64,000 bases of DNA from Sacculina carcini (GCA_916048095.2 OU696579.1:4346735-4410734), one strand, 5' to 3'; numbered from the stretch's first letter, positions 1-11,803 are shown. Translations and numbers: made by a program. The notes: a model not told the origin generated them from the sequence alone.

Positions 1-123
1 TAGATACGAACATAACCATTGATTTTTATTTTTTATAAACTATTGACCATTGATACCAGTGCTCATAAATCTAGTCCTATACCCCCGACTTTTGGTTTCC
101 ATACCTTTTGGTTGGATACCCTG

Positions 124-363
124 GTTAACTCTTTCCCGACAATTGGGTGGCTGGCCACCCATAGGACTTGATGCAGTTTTTCGTCAACTACACACGGAGC
201 GATGGTGACAGAATATCTAGAATAAGTTTTTTCCATTGCTTGGGATCTAGATATTCTGTCAGCATCGCTCAAGGAATTCTGTCACCATTGCTCCGTGTGT
301 AGTTTAAAAAACTGCATCAAGTCCTATGGGTGGCCAGCCACCCAATTGTCTGGAAGAGTTAAG
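124..363. repeat. Fold-back inverted repeat, arms about 100 bp
   Basis: The stretch at about 124-228 recurs in reverse complement at about 248-363. The shared parts include ACAATTGGGTGGCTGGCC, the block around GACTTGATGCAGTTTTT and CTACACACGGAGC. The arms match closely but not perfectly and surround a spacer of roughly 20 bases. This is the shape of a small fold-back element or an inverted duplication. No coding content is visible and the family is not recognised. Confidence 0.8.
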
Positions 364-483
364 AACCCCTGATCTAAAGCATTCGGTGACAGCGAAAAAC
401 TTTCCACTGATAATAATGATCGCACAACGTCAGAAAATTTGGAGATCCACTTGGCGTAATATGAAAATATACCCAATATTTTT

Positions 484-2690
484 TCAATTATAATTGGTTG
501 TTGGAGCGCTAAGATCGATCAGCGGCTGCAAGCAACTGTTGATTTCATAGCCAAGAGTGTTTGTTCTTGATAATGAAAGTACCGATTTTTTGTGGTTCTG
601 TGTCAAACGCCGTCGTCCAGCTGCTTGCATGAAACTTCTTACACACCCATCGTGTTCATCCTGGTCTTTACCGGCGATGGTAATGTTGTCCAGGTAGACA
701 AATGCGTTCGCAAGCTTCTCTTCCTCAACAAATGTATCCATCGCACGTTGGAACACATCAACTTCGTTAGTGGCACCAAATGTGATTCTTTTAAATTGAT
801 AGCTTTTACCATTTGCCTTAAAAGCAGTGAATGATTTATCTGCTTCGTTTATCGCAATCTTAAGATATGCGTTTTTGAGTCAAACGTTGAAAATATCCGA
901 TAAGATACCAAATTGATGGTGATATTTTGGGTTTTCGGCTGAGGATATGCATCTGGTAGTACATACAATTTTACCGTATTGGAGTAATCGAGACTTCCAT
1001 TCTTAAGAAGCCAAACCTCTTAAGAAGCCAAATCTTACCCAATTTTGTAATTATCATCCGATTTCTACCCTTCCTCTGCCAGCTGAACTTCTTGAATGTG
1101 CTATCCATAATCAGCTCCGTTCTATTATAATACCTATTCTCGACATAAAACAATCCAGCTTTGCTTATGACCATTCCACTGGGACTCTTCTTGCACCCGT
1201 AATGAATGATATCTTCTCTAACTTTTCTTCTGGTAAATCTGTGCTCTTGATTTCTCTTGACTTTTCGTCAGCCTTTGACCTCGTTGATCACTCTATTCTT
1301 CTCGAGCATCTTCCGCTATTATTCTGATAAATTCCTACACATTCTCGCGTTTAGATTATTGTAATTCTTTATTCTTACATCTAAGTTCACTTAAGTCCAT
1401 CCTATCGTAAGCTACAATCTATTATCAACCTCGCTTGTCGCTTTGTCCTCAAACTTCCTCCGAAAACACCTACGTCTGTCCACATTCGCAAGCTCGGCTG
1501 GCTTTCAGCTATTTTGCGAATTAGGTTCAAAATATGTTGTATGGTTTTCAAAATTCTTCACAATCCCTCATCTCCCTCATACCTCCAATCTATACTCACA
1601 CCCCTTAACTGAGCTAATTGTCGTCACCACTGTATTGTCCTGCGATGAATTGCTCTACTTGGTCGGTTAAATCTTTTTATTTATCTGCACCCCGAATTTA
1701 TAATTCTATCCCCGCTCATATACTACGTTTGGCATACTTTTTGAATTCCAGCTGCTAGTCCGTTTTACTCGCGTTTGGCCCGGCTCTGTCTCTGCTACCT
1801 CATCTCTGATGTTTACTTTCTCTCGTACTCTTATTTGTTATTTCCTATATGCGTTGCACCATTTGTCTACCTTTTTTGTGCCTGCTTATCTTTTTCGTGT
1901 CTGCTTATCTTTTTCGTGCTGTGTTCTGCTAAATTCTGTTAGTTCCTCCTGTTACGTCTGTTAGTTAGTTACGTTCTGTAGTTATGTTTGCTAAATTCTG
2001 TAGTTACGCCTCTGTTCGGTGTATTGTGCGCTATATTACATATGTGATGTTGTTTTTCTGTTTCTCATACACAGCTTTGCATTACAAAATTCACTAACTT
2101 CGACTGCTTTGGTAGTAGACGCAAAAGTAATAGTTCGCCTTGATGAGTGAATTATCAGTTCAGAGAAGAGAAGAAGTTCAGCCAGTTCACACTTAATGAG
2201 GCTTCACGATCTGGCTGAATCGATAATTGCTGACACACCAGACCCATTAATAGTAGCGGTGACTGTAGAAGCTGCCAGTCCAGGAACCGCAGACAATGAA
2301 GAAGGAGCGGTAGCGACAGCGTTCTTCTTAAAACTTGCTTTTTAGCGACAAACGTCGGCCCAGTGCCCTGTTTTCACAAGGAGCATTCACTTTTCTTACA
2401 CAAGGAGCACTCACCATTTTTAGCTGGACACTTTGATCTTGGATGCAGTGCACCACCGCCGAACCAGCATTTTCTACATGCTGCTGCTAGATTCCTTTCG
2501 TTTTCGTTATTGTTACTGTGGCTAGTGAGATTACTGTCGGAAAACGATTCAACCTCATTCGATGCTGCCGCTATTATTAGCGGGGTTTGTCCATATAATT
2601 CCGCGTGCTGCTGCGCCATATCGAGGGATCTAGCGATAGCATGTGCTTCACTGAGACAGACCATCACACAATAACAACACACAACTGGAA
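484..2690 (-). mobile_element. Ty3/gypsy-type LTR retroelement remnant (gag zinc knuckle, protease, RT)
   Basis: Reading the - strand from high to low coordinates gives a gag C-terminal part with a zinc-knuckle-like Cys cluster (about 2,374-2,682), then a retropepsin-like stretch with an IIDS core (about 2,150-2,340), then a reverse-transcriptase part (about 484-975) with the gypsy-type order FQRAMD, YLDN and LGYEI. The RT part is separated from the protease by a decayed LINE of opposite orientation. No LTRs were found. The element is heavily decayed, with many breaks, and is clearly older than the LTR elements at 43-62 kb. Assignment to Ty3/gypsy rests on these RT motifs. Confidence 0.75.
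1110..2090 (+). mobile_element. Decayed LINE (non-LTR retrotransposon) RT fragment
   Basis: Translated pieces on the + strand match the order of a LINE reverse transcriptase. A part resembling LDFSSAFDLVDHSILLEHL lies near 1,255-1,310, where LINEs have the first catalytic Asp (usually LDLSAAFDTVDH). A C-terminal part with LRIRFKICCMVFKILHN follows near 1,510-1,560. Several stops and frame changes separate the pieces, so this is an old pseudogene copy. It sits inside the gypsy-type remnant and must have inserted after it. The left and right limits are approximate. Confidence 0.65.
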
Positions 2691-2959
2691 GCAGAAATTA
2701 CCGATTGACTTCACGAGCATCAAACCTATTAACAAGTAAAATTATGTAATTATGTGACAAACATAATAATGTAATTTATATAACACTATTGGTGGCTTCA
2801 AAGTGTTGACGATGAAGTATTTAATGTGAATATTGGAATTATCAAGTTTTGCCACTTGGGAATGGTATTGGGCGATTTTTCTTCGCATACTGACTGAACG
2901 GAGCTAGTCTGACCAGATTACTGACACAGTAACAGGTCACAATCATAGTGGTGTTCAGA

Positions 2960-3033
2960 GTGATATTCGGTTCAGCTTAGGCGCTGAAATTTCCTGTGTC
3001 AGAGGTTCTCGGTTCGAATCCTGACTCAGGCTC
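2960..3033 (+). repeat. tRNA-like sequence, possible SINE head
   Basis: A canonical B-box-like GGTTCGAATCC lies at 3,011-3,021, with an A-box-like stretch about 40 bases upstream (near 2,971-2,981), the spacing of an internal RNA polymerase III promoter. A clean cloverleaf could not be drawn, so a tRNA-derived SINE head or tRNA pseudogene is more likely than a functional tRNA. Confidence 0.4.
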
Positions 3034-5009
3034 GCTCACGCTTAAAACACAAATGATTATTATTTCACCGTTTTGAGCTCAATTGAGCGTTTCAATCTCT
3101 CGTTTCTGAGCGGCATTTTACTTGTCAGAGTTGGAGGAAGAACGGCAGTCTCCCTGTCTTCACCACATCCTGCCGCTTTATCTGAAGACAGTCTTCCTGG
3201 TAGTTGATGTGGCATGTGGTTGGTGTTCATCGATGTCGTGTGTAGGATGGACGCTTGATTACAGGCCGTGTTTATTGCGCCATTGCGCTCGCAGGGTTGG
3301 TGTTTTGGCGCGCTATCACGTGCGTGAATCTCAGCAGCAGCCGCGCGTAATCTCGTGCCAGCCGGTTATAACCGGTACTGAGGCCAGGCCAGAAGACACG
3401 CTTGTGTGTGTGTGTGTGAGTGTGTGTGTGTGTGCTTGCGTGTGTGTGTATGAGTGTGATTGTTTATATTTAAATAGTGTGTATGTTTTTAACATATTTA
3501 GACTAAAAAGATATTTATACTTGATTGTTTTTTTTATCGCAAGTTGACACCTTTATCGCTATCATTTTACCGTTTATCGCTTAACGCAGGCTGGGTTTTG
3601 AATTGTTTTCGTGTATCGCAGGCTGGGGAAAATCGTATCGTTTATCGTTATCGCAAGCTAAAAAAATGTTATCGCAGAAGCCACTGGTAAGAAGGAGAAA
3701 ATGTGTGCGACAATGTGCTCAACATTCGATCAGTCAAACCATTAACATCGTTAAATAATTACATCTAAATATTTCATATAATGTACGAGTTAGTCAACTC
3801 AATCTCAATTTCCTGCTCAACACTGGAATTAGTCAAAAACAGCACCGCCTGAGCCGTATCACGAGTGTGGACAATTCGACCACATAACCAAGTTTGAAAA
3901 CCACTGAGTGTGGACAAAAACGACCGTGACTCATCACGCACGCATCAGCCACGTCACTTGAACGCGGCCACTGTGGCGCGCGTAGAAAGAGTGTGAGAGC
4001 GGCAGAATTGTGTGGCAGTTTTAAACTGTGGACGAAACCTATGTCGGTCCGTGTGTGTGAGGGTGTCGAGAGGTGATTATGCGGTCTGTGATGATTTGTG
4101 CGAGTTGAGCGTGATCCTGTGATGATGTTATGATGTGCATTTCATTGCATTCAATAATATATTTGCTATACATTAATGACGGTAAAATACGTGTAGAATT
4201 ACCGTGAAGGCTGTATTGGCAGTGACTTATTTGTGTTTATTAAAGTGTTTGTATTATTATTCATCATTTAATTATTATTGTTATTCAATAATTTAATTTC
4301 ATAATTTTCATTGTCTGTTTCTATACGAATTCTGTCTCGAATTTACCTTTCTGTCCTCTTATGCTTTGTTCTTATTATTGTGGACAGATCATTTGATTAG
4401 GCCGTTTATCTTAGCCCACTTTGTTACTCTTGATCAAGAAAACGAGTAGGCGAAAAACGCGACGCTAGAAGACGTGTAGGCGCAGTGTATGCGAATAAGT
4501 ATGTGTGTATGTGTGCGCGTGTGTATGTGTGCTCGACTGTAGCCTGGCTGTTACATTCATATTTAAATGTGTTCACATTGTTCTGTGCGCGCGTGTGTGT
4601 GGGGGGGTGTGTATGTGTGTGTGTGTGTGTGTGTGGGTGTGTTAGTGTGGGCGTGGTACTTCAAACGTCATTTGATTTACACGTTCAGTATATACTCATG
4701 TATGTGTGTGTGTGTGTGTGTTGGGTCGCGCCCTGGGTCACTGAGTGAACCAGCAATGTCAATAACCGTCCCTGTATTCTGTCTGTCTTGGTTGAAAACA
4801 CACACACACACACACATACACACACTGTGTGTGCGTGCGTATTTTCACGCGCCGGTCTGTGCTCTGCATTGAATTAATGCTTGCATACACCTGTATGTGG
4901 ATGTATGTGTGGGTGTATATATACAGTTGCATGTGCATGTGGCACTCGTGTGTTGTGGTCACGCCGGCCGCTTATTCACGCGGCTGCTTGCTATTGACAG
5001 ACAGCCGCT

Positions 5010-5042
<33 letters not shown>

Positions 5043-5680
5043 GCGCCAGCCTCGGTGAAAGTTTGACCTGTGCTCTTGTCAGGAAGATGGGGTTGCAATG
5101 GGGAGGGGTCAGGGTGTGTGTGTGTGTGCATATGTGCTCGGGTGTACGTTTGGATAGTACCTTAAGCTCTGTGATCCGGAATTGAACTGAGGCAACGTTG
5201 GTGACTTCTTGCAGAACAATCCGGCTTTGTTTTCGGCTGCTCTTTCTGGCCACCTCGCTCTCTCCCTCTCCCTCCTTCCGACTAACATTCCTCCCGAATG
5301 TTCTCTTTGTGTTGATGGGCGTGTTGGACATTGCATTCTTGTCGAACAGACAAGTTGCAGCGGCCCAGCGCTGTTCGTTGCAGTCGCCTCTTCTGTCGTC
5401 GTCCGGTGCTAGCGTGTTTGTCTTCACATGTGTACAATTGGTGTGTGTTCGTCTAGGGCAGTGGAGCGTAACCTTTTGTTCTGATTCCCCATTTCTTATT
5501 GAGCCAACTGCTCATTTTCCACAACGGCGCTCATAAATCCAACAAATTCAGTCGTTTCATCTGATTAAATGTCTGGGTGTCGCTAGAAACGATAATAAAC
5601 GTATTCGGATCGGTAAAACACACATTTGTCTTTCTAAACGAAATATGTCACATTCGTCTTTCGCCTTCACACTTGTACAT

Positions 5681-5682
5681 GT

Positions 5683-5744
<62 letters not shown>
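5681..5744. repeat. (GT)n microsatellite
   Basis: This is an almost pure GT run of about 60 bases. It creates artificial Cys-Val and His-Thr open frames on both strands. Confidence 0.95.
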
Positions 5745-5745
<1 letters not shown>

Positions 5746-7495
5746 TAGAGAGAGACAATAGTGGAAGAAGCAAAAACAAAAGGCAGGGAGTGTTTTATTG
5801 CACATGTTGGCGCCAATGAAGAGGTTGCACATCGTAATGATGGTGTGATATACGTTGCATGTATTGGACGTTTGTGTGTGTGTGTGTGTGCAGTTTTTGC
5901 CATTGTATTTCGTCATACCGACATGGTTATGCAGCTGTTTCGTGAATACGATGGCACACACACACACACACACACACACACACCAGCATGCTTTCATGAC
6001 GTACTTCCTGCATGTGCTTGTTACATGCAACTCAACTTGGCGTTGGTCAATACGCTTTGTGGTTGCGATTGTGACCTTTCTTGGAGTCATTGTATGTCTG
6101 TGTGTGCGTGTGTAGGGGGGTTGAGTGGGCGTATTGGTCGTTGGGTAATTGGGCACGTGCGAAACGAACGAGGCCCTGACGTCTGGCAAAATGTGCGAAT
6201 TTCCCGTGTGAACGCTGGCTGTTTGATTGTGAACACTATTTTAAAACGTGTTTGTGTCTTTCTTTCCCAGAGCAGTGGTCTGTAACATTTTTTGTCTGAT
6301 TCCCCACTTCTCAATGAGTCAACTTTTTTCCGATCTCGAAGATTGACGGTGGTAATGTATTTTAATTTGTATAATGTTTTATTTTTTACTTATAACATGT
6401 TTTTGTTTTTTACTATTTGATATCATGTGGTCTCGTGGTTTTCTGGTGAATTAGAGGTATTATTGAATCATATGAATTATCGATGTATGTGCGTGTGTGA
6501 GTATGTGGGTGTGCATTTGCGAGTTTCCGGTTGACATGGTCGATTGAGTTGACAAGTCACGCATGAATTGCGCAGCGTCACTCAAAGCATTGGCGATTTC
6601 CCTGCGCGTTTGAGCTGATTGCTGAACATCAGAGGCGTGTTTAGAGTACACCCGGGGGTGGGGGGCTACAGAATGTTTACGAATTTCTTCTGGGGGTGGG
6701 TTTCTTATGGATTAACTGTTCCTGCATAATGTCTCTATAATCGTGATTAAGAAATGCAGGTCACGTCCATTCGTGTTGTTAAGTATTGTTTTCAACTTTC
6801 AATATCGTATTCGGCTTGTCTCGACCGCCATTTAAATTTGCGTTTGGTATAATTCTTGCTAATCTAGTGCTTATGTTGATCAGTTCTTGGAGTATATTTG
6901 ATTTTGTTTCAATCTTGTGTTGGCAATGTTCTGTTGGTGTGTGATTTTTGCACCTGAGAAACAGTGCCCCCAACCAAGTGTTTGGATTGTGTGCTGTCTT
7001 TATTTTTCCATTCACTGGCTTGCGTGTCTGTTGTGTTTGTTTTTCCGTGTTCCTCGGTGCTTGTGCTTGTGCTTTTACTTTCTCATCTAGCTGCCGCTCA
7101 TCATTTTCAAATGTATCCATGTTTATCGATGTTCCAAAGTCACCCATGTTTATCGATGGAACATATTAGTATCTACCTGCTGACACCATTATCGTCTCAT
7201 CTATTTGTTTGTTGATAGACGAATGTGTAGTGCCATAGTGTGATCGCACGTGCGTAGTGGTGTTGGTGGTCGGCGGTGATGACGTCATCGTGTGATACAA
7301 TCAGCTGACTGCTGTTGTCGGTTCTAACCGGCCAGTCGGCGCTTGGCTGTCGCTGTGTGCGGTTGTCTCCTTCGCGCGTCGTGTTCAATGCTCGGCGCGT
7401 TGCCGCCGACTTGTGCGTTTATGTTTGCTTGCGTATGTGCTTGCATGTATTGGTGAGCAATTGTTCACGTGCGCGCGTCAGTGGTGTCGGCGGCC

Positions 7496-7914
7496 ATGCT
7501 GCCGCGCAAGTTCAAACGTCACACGTGTCGGATAGTGGTCATCACGTCGCTGGTATGGCTGCTGGTAGACATTGCACTGCTCGTCTACTACGTCGACTCG
7601 ACGGGCCGCTCGAACGCCGGAGCTGCAGCCAATGCCGCCGGCAAGCGGGAAGTGCTGGCCGCGCGTCAAGTCAACAATAACGTCGACGACAACAGCAGTC
7701 CTCACCGGCCGGACAACGGATTTGTGCGCTGGCAGCCGCCGGATCCGGTGCCGGAGCGGCCGGACGGCGCCGGAGAGATGGGACGTGCCGTACGCATGGC
7801 TGCCGGCGAGCAGAAGAAATCGGCCGACGCCGCGTTCAAGAGCAACCAGTTCAACGTGATGGCCAGCGAGATGATCTCGCTGAATCGCTCGCTTCCCGAC
7901 GTGCGACACGCCAA
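7496..7914 (+). CDS. GALNT: GALNT exon 1: cytosolic tail, membrane anchor and stem
   Basis: The start is the ATG at 7,496 in a good context (GGCGGCCATGC). An in-frame stretch upstream has no better ATG. It encodes residues 1-139 plus two bases: a basic tail (MLPRKFKRHTCR), a hydrophobic signal-anchor (VVITSLVWLLVDIALLVYYV), then a low-complexity stem rich in Ala, Asn, Pro and Arg. It ends with the conserved family stretch FNVMASEMISLNRSLPDVR. The donor is GTGAGT at 7,915. The exon is GC-rich compared with the introns. Confidence 0.93.
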
Positions 7915-9592
7915 GTGAGTGTCACGCGGACACCAAACACACTCGTTTTTTCATTTTTCACACGCATCATTGCCGATGTGTATGTCTTTGGAATGCTCAA
8001 TTTTGAAAGCCATGTTATTTGACCATTTTGACCTTCTGATCACATATACCATCTCTTTTCATCTTTACCCAGATTTATACCGTATTTGTGTATTTTATCT
8101 GCCAAAAATTGCCAAAACCGTGCTCAAGTCACCTGATAAGAAATATAACCAAAAGTAACCTAAATATGAAAAAGTAACTCAAAAGCAGAAAAACATCCTA
8201 ACGATGAAAAGTAACTTTTGGTAATATAATAACTTGTTTTCTTAATTACCATATACAACTTGTTTATAGTGTTTTAGGTAGCTGGTAAAAAGTGACCTTT
8301 GGGTGAAAGAGTAACTTAATTCACTTTTGACAACTCCACTGTTTATTTATTTGACATACGAAAATACAATATCAACGCATACACACACACACACACACAT
8401 ACACACTGATATCGTGGCTGTGTGCGAAATTAACGGAAAATGCTAGTAGGATACAATGGCACGAATGATAGCACAGCGCAGGTCGGATGCGACAAATACC
8501 ACGTACTGGTAGACCCGAGACCAACGAGTAATGGTACGATTCACTTGTGAATCGACGAGAAATTATGGCATTTGCTCTGTTTTTGCACATATTTTCGGTT
8601 TCTATATATGTCATATGTCTCTACCATATAGTCTATAATGACTGGTGCGCGCTTAAAACAACATATTTCTCTGTGCTGGCGGGTCTGCAGTTTGACAACA
8701 CTTTCACAATCTACCTTCTGGGATTATCAATTCAACTAGAGTGGTTGAAATTAGTTCCAGTATTTAAAGTCAACTTTGCTACAAGTTGCAGATTAGTTGG
8801 TAATTGCCTGGCGTGCGAGTCAACGTTGTCTGCTCGTCAGCTGCTGCGGTTGCCGGCAAGCAATGACGGCGCCAAGTGGGGGCTTGGAGGGGCTGAAGTC
8901 TCCCCAATATGTGCCCAGCCCCACTGAACCCCCAAAAAACCTTACCATGAATATTTCCAGTGTAGTTGTTCATGTTTCGCCAAACGCTTGCATCTTTTCC
9001 CCTTTAGCCCCCCCCCTTACCCCTTTACCCCCCAGATGAAGAATCCTGGCGCCGCCACTGGCTGCACGTGTCTGTGCTAGACGTGGCTCGTTGCTGTTGG
9101 TATGTGAGTTGATTGTTGAAGGACTCTTCACACAGGTGTGAGCAATTGGAGGTATTGATGATTGGTGGGCTCTGTGCAATACCAGTACAGTGTGTATGTG
9201 CGTGTGTGTTTTATTTTGTTTTCATACTGTGGTGTTAAAATTGGGCTTGCAATCATCGGTGAGATTTATTTTCTCCATTGATTCTGGGCCGTTGACTTTT
9301 GATGGTTATGTAGGGACGCATACGCACACTGAAAACAGACACTGGTCAACTAGTTGAACACACAGGTGCACACAACCCGACCATACACACAAGAAAACCG
9401 CACACTAGATATTGTGCAGCTCGGCTTTCTAAGTGTCTTGACGGCCACAGTTCATACTTTGGTTCAACTGAATGTTTTGTTTTGTTTTCGTCAGCAATAT
9501 CTGTCCGTTTGTCTGTCTGTCTGTTGTGTTTTTAATTTTCAGATATTTTCTGCTTCGCCTGTCACGGTTTGATGCGTGCTTACACACGCATC

Positions 9593-9639
<47 letters not shown>

Positions 9640-9803
9640 ACACACATACACACACACATACACACACATACACACTGCGTCTCGAAGCATATCTATACAA
9701 GGCTTGCGTAATGTGCGTGTAATGTACACACACAAACAATACAATACAACCTTAACGCACACATACAATTTGTGTACATAATTGGGCTCTAGTATCAAGT
9801 GAT
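7915..9803. other. GALNT intron 1, first part: no gene seen
   Basis: This is non-coding sequence with short CA repeats (8,381-8,405) and a long (CA)n block at 9,593-9,676. The part at about 8,862-9,056 begins and ends with GGCGCC/CGCCGCCACTG-like words in inverted orientation, and a C-rich tract precedes the right end. It may be a small hAT-type MITE relic, but no target-site duplication could be shown. Confidence 0.5.
9593..9676. repeat. (CA)n/(CATACA)n microsatellite
   Basis: This is a nearly pure CA run with regularly spaced CATA interruptions toward the right end. Cys-Val and His-Thr open frames over it are artefacts. Confidence 0.95.
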
Positions 9804-10267
9804 CCAACGTACCATCTGGTCAAACGCTGATACGATGCGATGAACACCGGCCGAGCGATGACTCACCGGCCGTGAGTGAATCTGACAGTGGCGTATCTAG
9901 AAACTGAAATATGCGAGTGATCATATATAAGCTATAAGCTATAAACTACGTTATAATCTATATTTTTTAGCTGTTATATCCGAACCTCATTACAGGTATA
10001 CAGAGCCTAAACTAACCAAGTCTAGCCTAACATAACCACCTAACCCAACCAAACATAATCTTACCTAACCTAACCAAAGCTACCATACCATACCCTACCA
10101 TAAACTTCACAAAGCTGATAAAAATAGTTGAAGAATATCATTAACATATCTCAGTCTCTAGATACGCCACTGTCATATTCACTCACGCCTGTAGCATCGT
10201 GGCTATCTCTCGGCGTTCATCGCATCGCAGTAAGCGTTGGATCAGTTGGTACGTTGGCGTAGAGTCT
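9804..10267. repeat. Long imperfect inverted repeat around a MITE
   Basis: About 9,804-9,885 recurs in reverse complement at about 10,173-10,267. Shared words, in matching order, are CCAACGTACCA, CGATGCGATGAAC and GTGAGTGAAT. Identity is roughly 80-85% by eye. The arms directly flank the MITE at 9,886-10,172. The right arm also overlaps the palindrome where the transposase-like ORF ends. This looks like an inverted duplication rather than simple terminal repeats. Confidence 0.7.
9886..10172. mobile_element. MITE with CAGTGGCGTATCTAG terminal inverted repeats (hAT-type)
   Basis: The left end reads CAGTGGCGTATCTAGAAACTG, and the right end is its near reverse complement, giving inverted repeats of about 25 bp around a 287-bp non-coding element. 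CAGTGG-type ends are typical of hAT non-autonomous elements. The core contains many CCTAACC-like words. No 8-bp direct duplication flanks it; instead the flanks are inverted copies of one another, so the insertion site has been rearranged or was itself palindromic. Confidence 0.7.
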
Positions 10268-11803
10268 ACGCCAACGTACCAGGTCGCACAACTCCAACTG
10301 CAGCTCAATCGGTGCCTGAGACACGTCGACGTTGAACGGCACACTGAAGAGCTCAAAGTCAGATTTCCTCGCGCGGAAATCATTAAACCTCGTGTCAAAC
10401 TCCTTTTGTAGTTTGCAAACCTCAGATGCGTAGCGCAAGCTACTGAACTCGCCGTCACCATGCTCCTTCTGGCTCTTTAGGGAGGGGAAGTGGGCCAGAT
10501 TTCCACTTTCCAGCTGAGCTTGCCACAGCTGCAGCTTGGTTTGGAAGGCCTTGATGTGGGCAAACAGTTCGTGGACCAGCTTGTTACGGCCTTGTATAGC
10601 CACGTTGAGGGTGTTCAGCTTCTCGGTGGTGTCAACGAGGAAGGCGAGGTCACAAAGCCACTTGTGGTCCTCCAGCTCGGGTGCCGGGATGCCCTTCATG
10701 GCGAAGAACATGGATAGATGGGTTCTGAGGACCCAGAAGCGCTGCAGCGTTTGTCCCCTACTCAGCCAGCGCACACCTGAAAAGTAGATGACATCACCGT
10801 AGCGGGCATCCAACTCCAACAAAAACTGCCTGAACTGCATGTGCTTCATGGCATGGGAGCGGATGTGATTGACATGGCCGATTACCTTAATCATCACTTC
10901 CTTGAAACTGACATTGAAAATGTTTGCACAGAGGGCCTCCTGGTGGATGATGCAGTGGCACCACACCAAGTGCTCGTGCGACAGACCCTGGCGGTCCAAC
11001 TCCGCCATCACATAGCCCTGGAGACCGCGACCCGTGCCCAACATGGACGGTGCACCGTCCGTGGCAATGCCGATGAGGCGATTGAAGTCCAATTTGGCGT
11101 CGTTCATGGCAGCCTTCAGCTCGTTAAAGATTTCCTCGCCCGTGGTGCTGCTCTTCATGGAGCGTACAGTCAGCAGCTCCTCTGTCACGTTGAAGTTGGT
11201 GTCGATGCCTCGCACGAAGATGGCCAACTGGGCCGTGTCATTCAAGTCCGTTGATTCGTCGAGGGCCAAGGCGAAGTAAGAAAACTTCGTTGCCAAGTAG
11301 TGGAGCTGCTCAGTCAGGTTCTTGGACAAGCTTTCGATCCTCCTCGTCACTGTGTCATTGCTCAGACTGATCTTGTTGATGACGGCGACCTTCTCAGGGC
11401 ACATGACTTCGAGGGCAGCCATCATGCACTCCTTGACAAGCTCTCCATCTGAGAAAGGCTTCATACGCCTCGCAATGATCGCGGCCACCTTGAAGCTGGC
11501 CTCCGTGGCAGCTTCATTGGTATTGCCCGGCTTGACGAAATGCTTCTGTTGACTGCCGAGCTGGTCCATCAGCTCATTGGCCTTATCCACGCGCTGCGGT
11601 CCCACCAGACCATTGTAGTCCTTGCTGTGCTTGGCTTCGTAGTGCCTCTTGATACAGTCTCTTTTGGGCCAGGACACCTTCTCATTGCAGATCAAGCAGA
11701 ATATGTTGCCTCTGTCTTCCACGAAAAAGAATTCGTTGATCCAGCACTCTTTGAATCCGCGGTTCTCCTCGGCGATCTTTCTCTTCTTAGTATGGCCAGA
11801 CAT
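10217..11803 (-). CDS. hAT-family transposase-like protein (ZBED/GTF2IRD2-like), C-terminally truncated
   Basis: This uninterrupted 528-codon frame starts at the ATG at 11,803 (MSGHTKKRK, the usual start of this group); the frame is also open further upstream. A BED-like zinc finger C36-x2-C39-x14-H54-x4-H59 is followed by a DUF4371-type RNase H fold. LDESTD (D182) and ATDGAPSM (D249) fit the first two catalytic acids, and WCHCIIH (282-287) fits the hAT C/H-x2-H motif. Full-length relatives end in a hAT dimerisation domain. Here the match stops at about residue 510 (ELCDL) and the last 19 residues come from palindromic sequence. The C-terminal domain and the third acidic residue region are therefore missing, and the product is unlikely to be an active transposase. 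It lies in GALNT intron 1, antisense to the gene. The intact frame may mean a young copy or a retained protein. Confidence 0.85.
   Translation of the reverse strand: MSGHTKKRKIAEENRGFKECWINEFFFVEDRGNIFCLICNEKVSWPKRDCIKRHYEAKHSKDYNGLVGPQRVDKANELMDQLGSQQKHFVKPGNTNEAATEASFKVAAIIARRMKPFSDGELVKECMMAALEVMCPEKVAVINKISLSNDTVTRRIESLSKNLTEQLHYLATKFSYFALALDESTDLNDTAQLAIFVRGIDTNFNVTEELLTVRSMKSSTTGEEIFNELKAAMNDAKLDFNRLIGIATDGAPSMLGTGRGLQGYVMAELDRQGLSHEHLVWCHCIIHQEALCANIFNVSFKEVMIKVIGHVNHIRSHAMKHMQFRQFLLELDARYGDVIYFSGVRWLSRGQTLQRFWVLRTHLSMFFAMKGIPAPELEDHKWLCDLAFLVDTTEKLNTLNVAIQGRNKLVHELFAHIKAFQTKLQLWQAQLESGNLAHFPSLKSQKEHGDGEFSSLRYASEVCKLQKEFDTRFNDFRARKSDFELFSVPFNVDVSQAPIELQLELCDLVRWRRLYANVPTDPTLTAMR
10247..10281. 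repeat. 35-bp perfect palindrome at the end of the hAT-like ORF
   Basis: Two 17-base arms (TGGTACGTTGGCGTAGA and its exact reverse complement) surround one central base. The homology of the transposase-like ORF to its family ends here. It could form a stable hairpin and marks a rearrangement junction. Confidence 0.9.

Larger units (their letters stand above)
2701..7495. other. Non-coding region upstream of GALNT, rich in TG/CA simple repeats
   Basis: No supportable gene is seen. The many open frames here translate as Cys-Val or His-Thr repeats and come from TG/CA microsatellites at about 3,405-3,460, 4,595-4,640, 4,800-4,825, 5,011-5,041, 5,681-5,744 and 5,957-5,983. A block near 3,545-3,690 repeats TTATCGC-type words. 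Two related sequences, about 5,458-5,522 and 6,270-6,328, are direct copies of one roughly 60-bp motif beginning CAGTGG. The last few hundred bases before 7,496 should hold the GALNT promoter and 5' UTR, but no TATA box or initiator can be assigned with confidence. Confidence 0.6.

Noticed and set aside
3122-3547. A 141-codon open frame upstream of GALNT
   Set aside because: A third of it is a TG repeat and the rest shows no family resemblance.
5557-6285. Open frames of 170-210 codons around the GT/CA runs
   Set aside because: The microsatellites lack stops in several frames; flanking translation shows no conserved motif.
9886-10172. Telomere-like repeats (CCTAACC words) inside the MITE
   Set aside because: The words are irregular and few, within an element with clear terminal inverted repeats.
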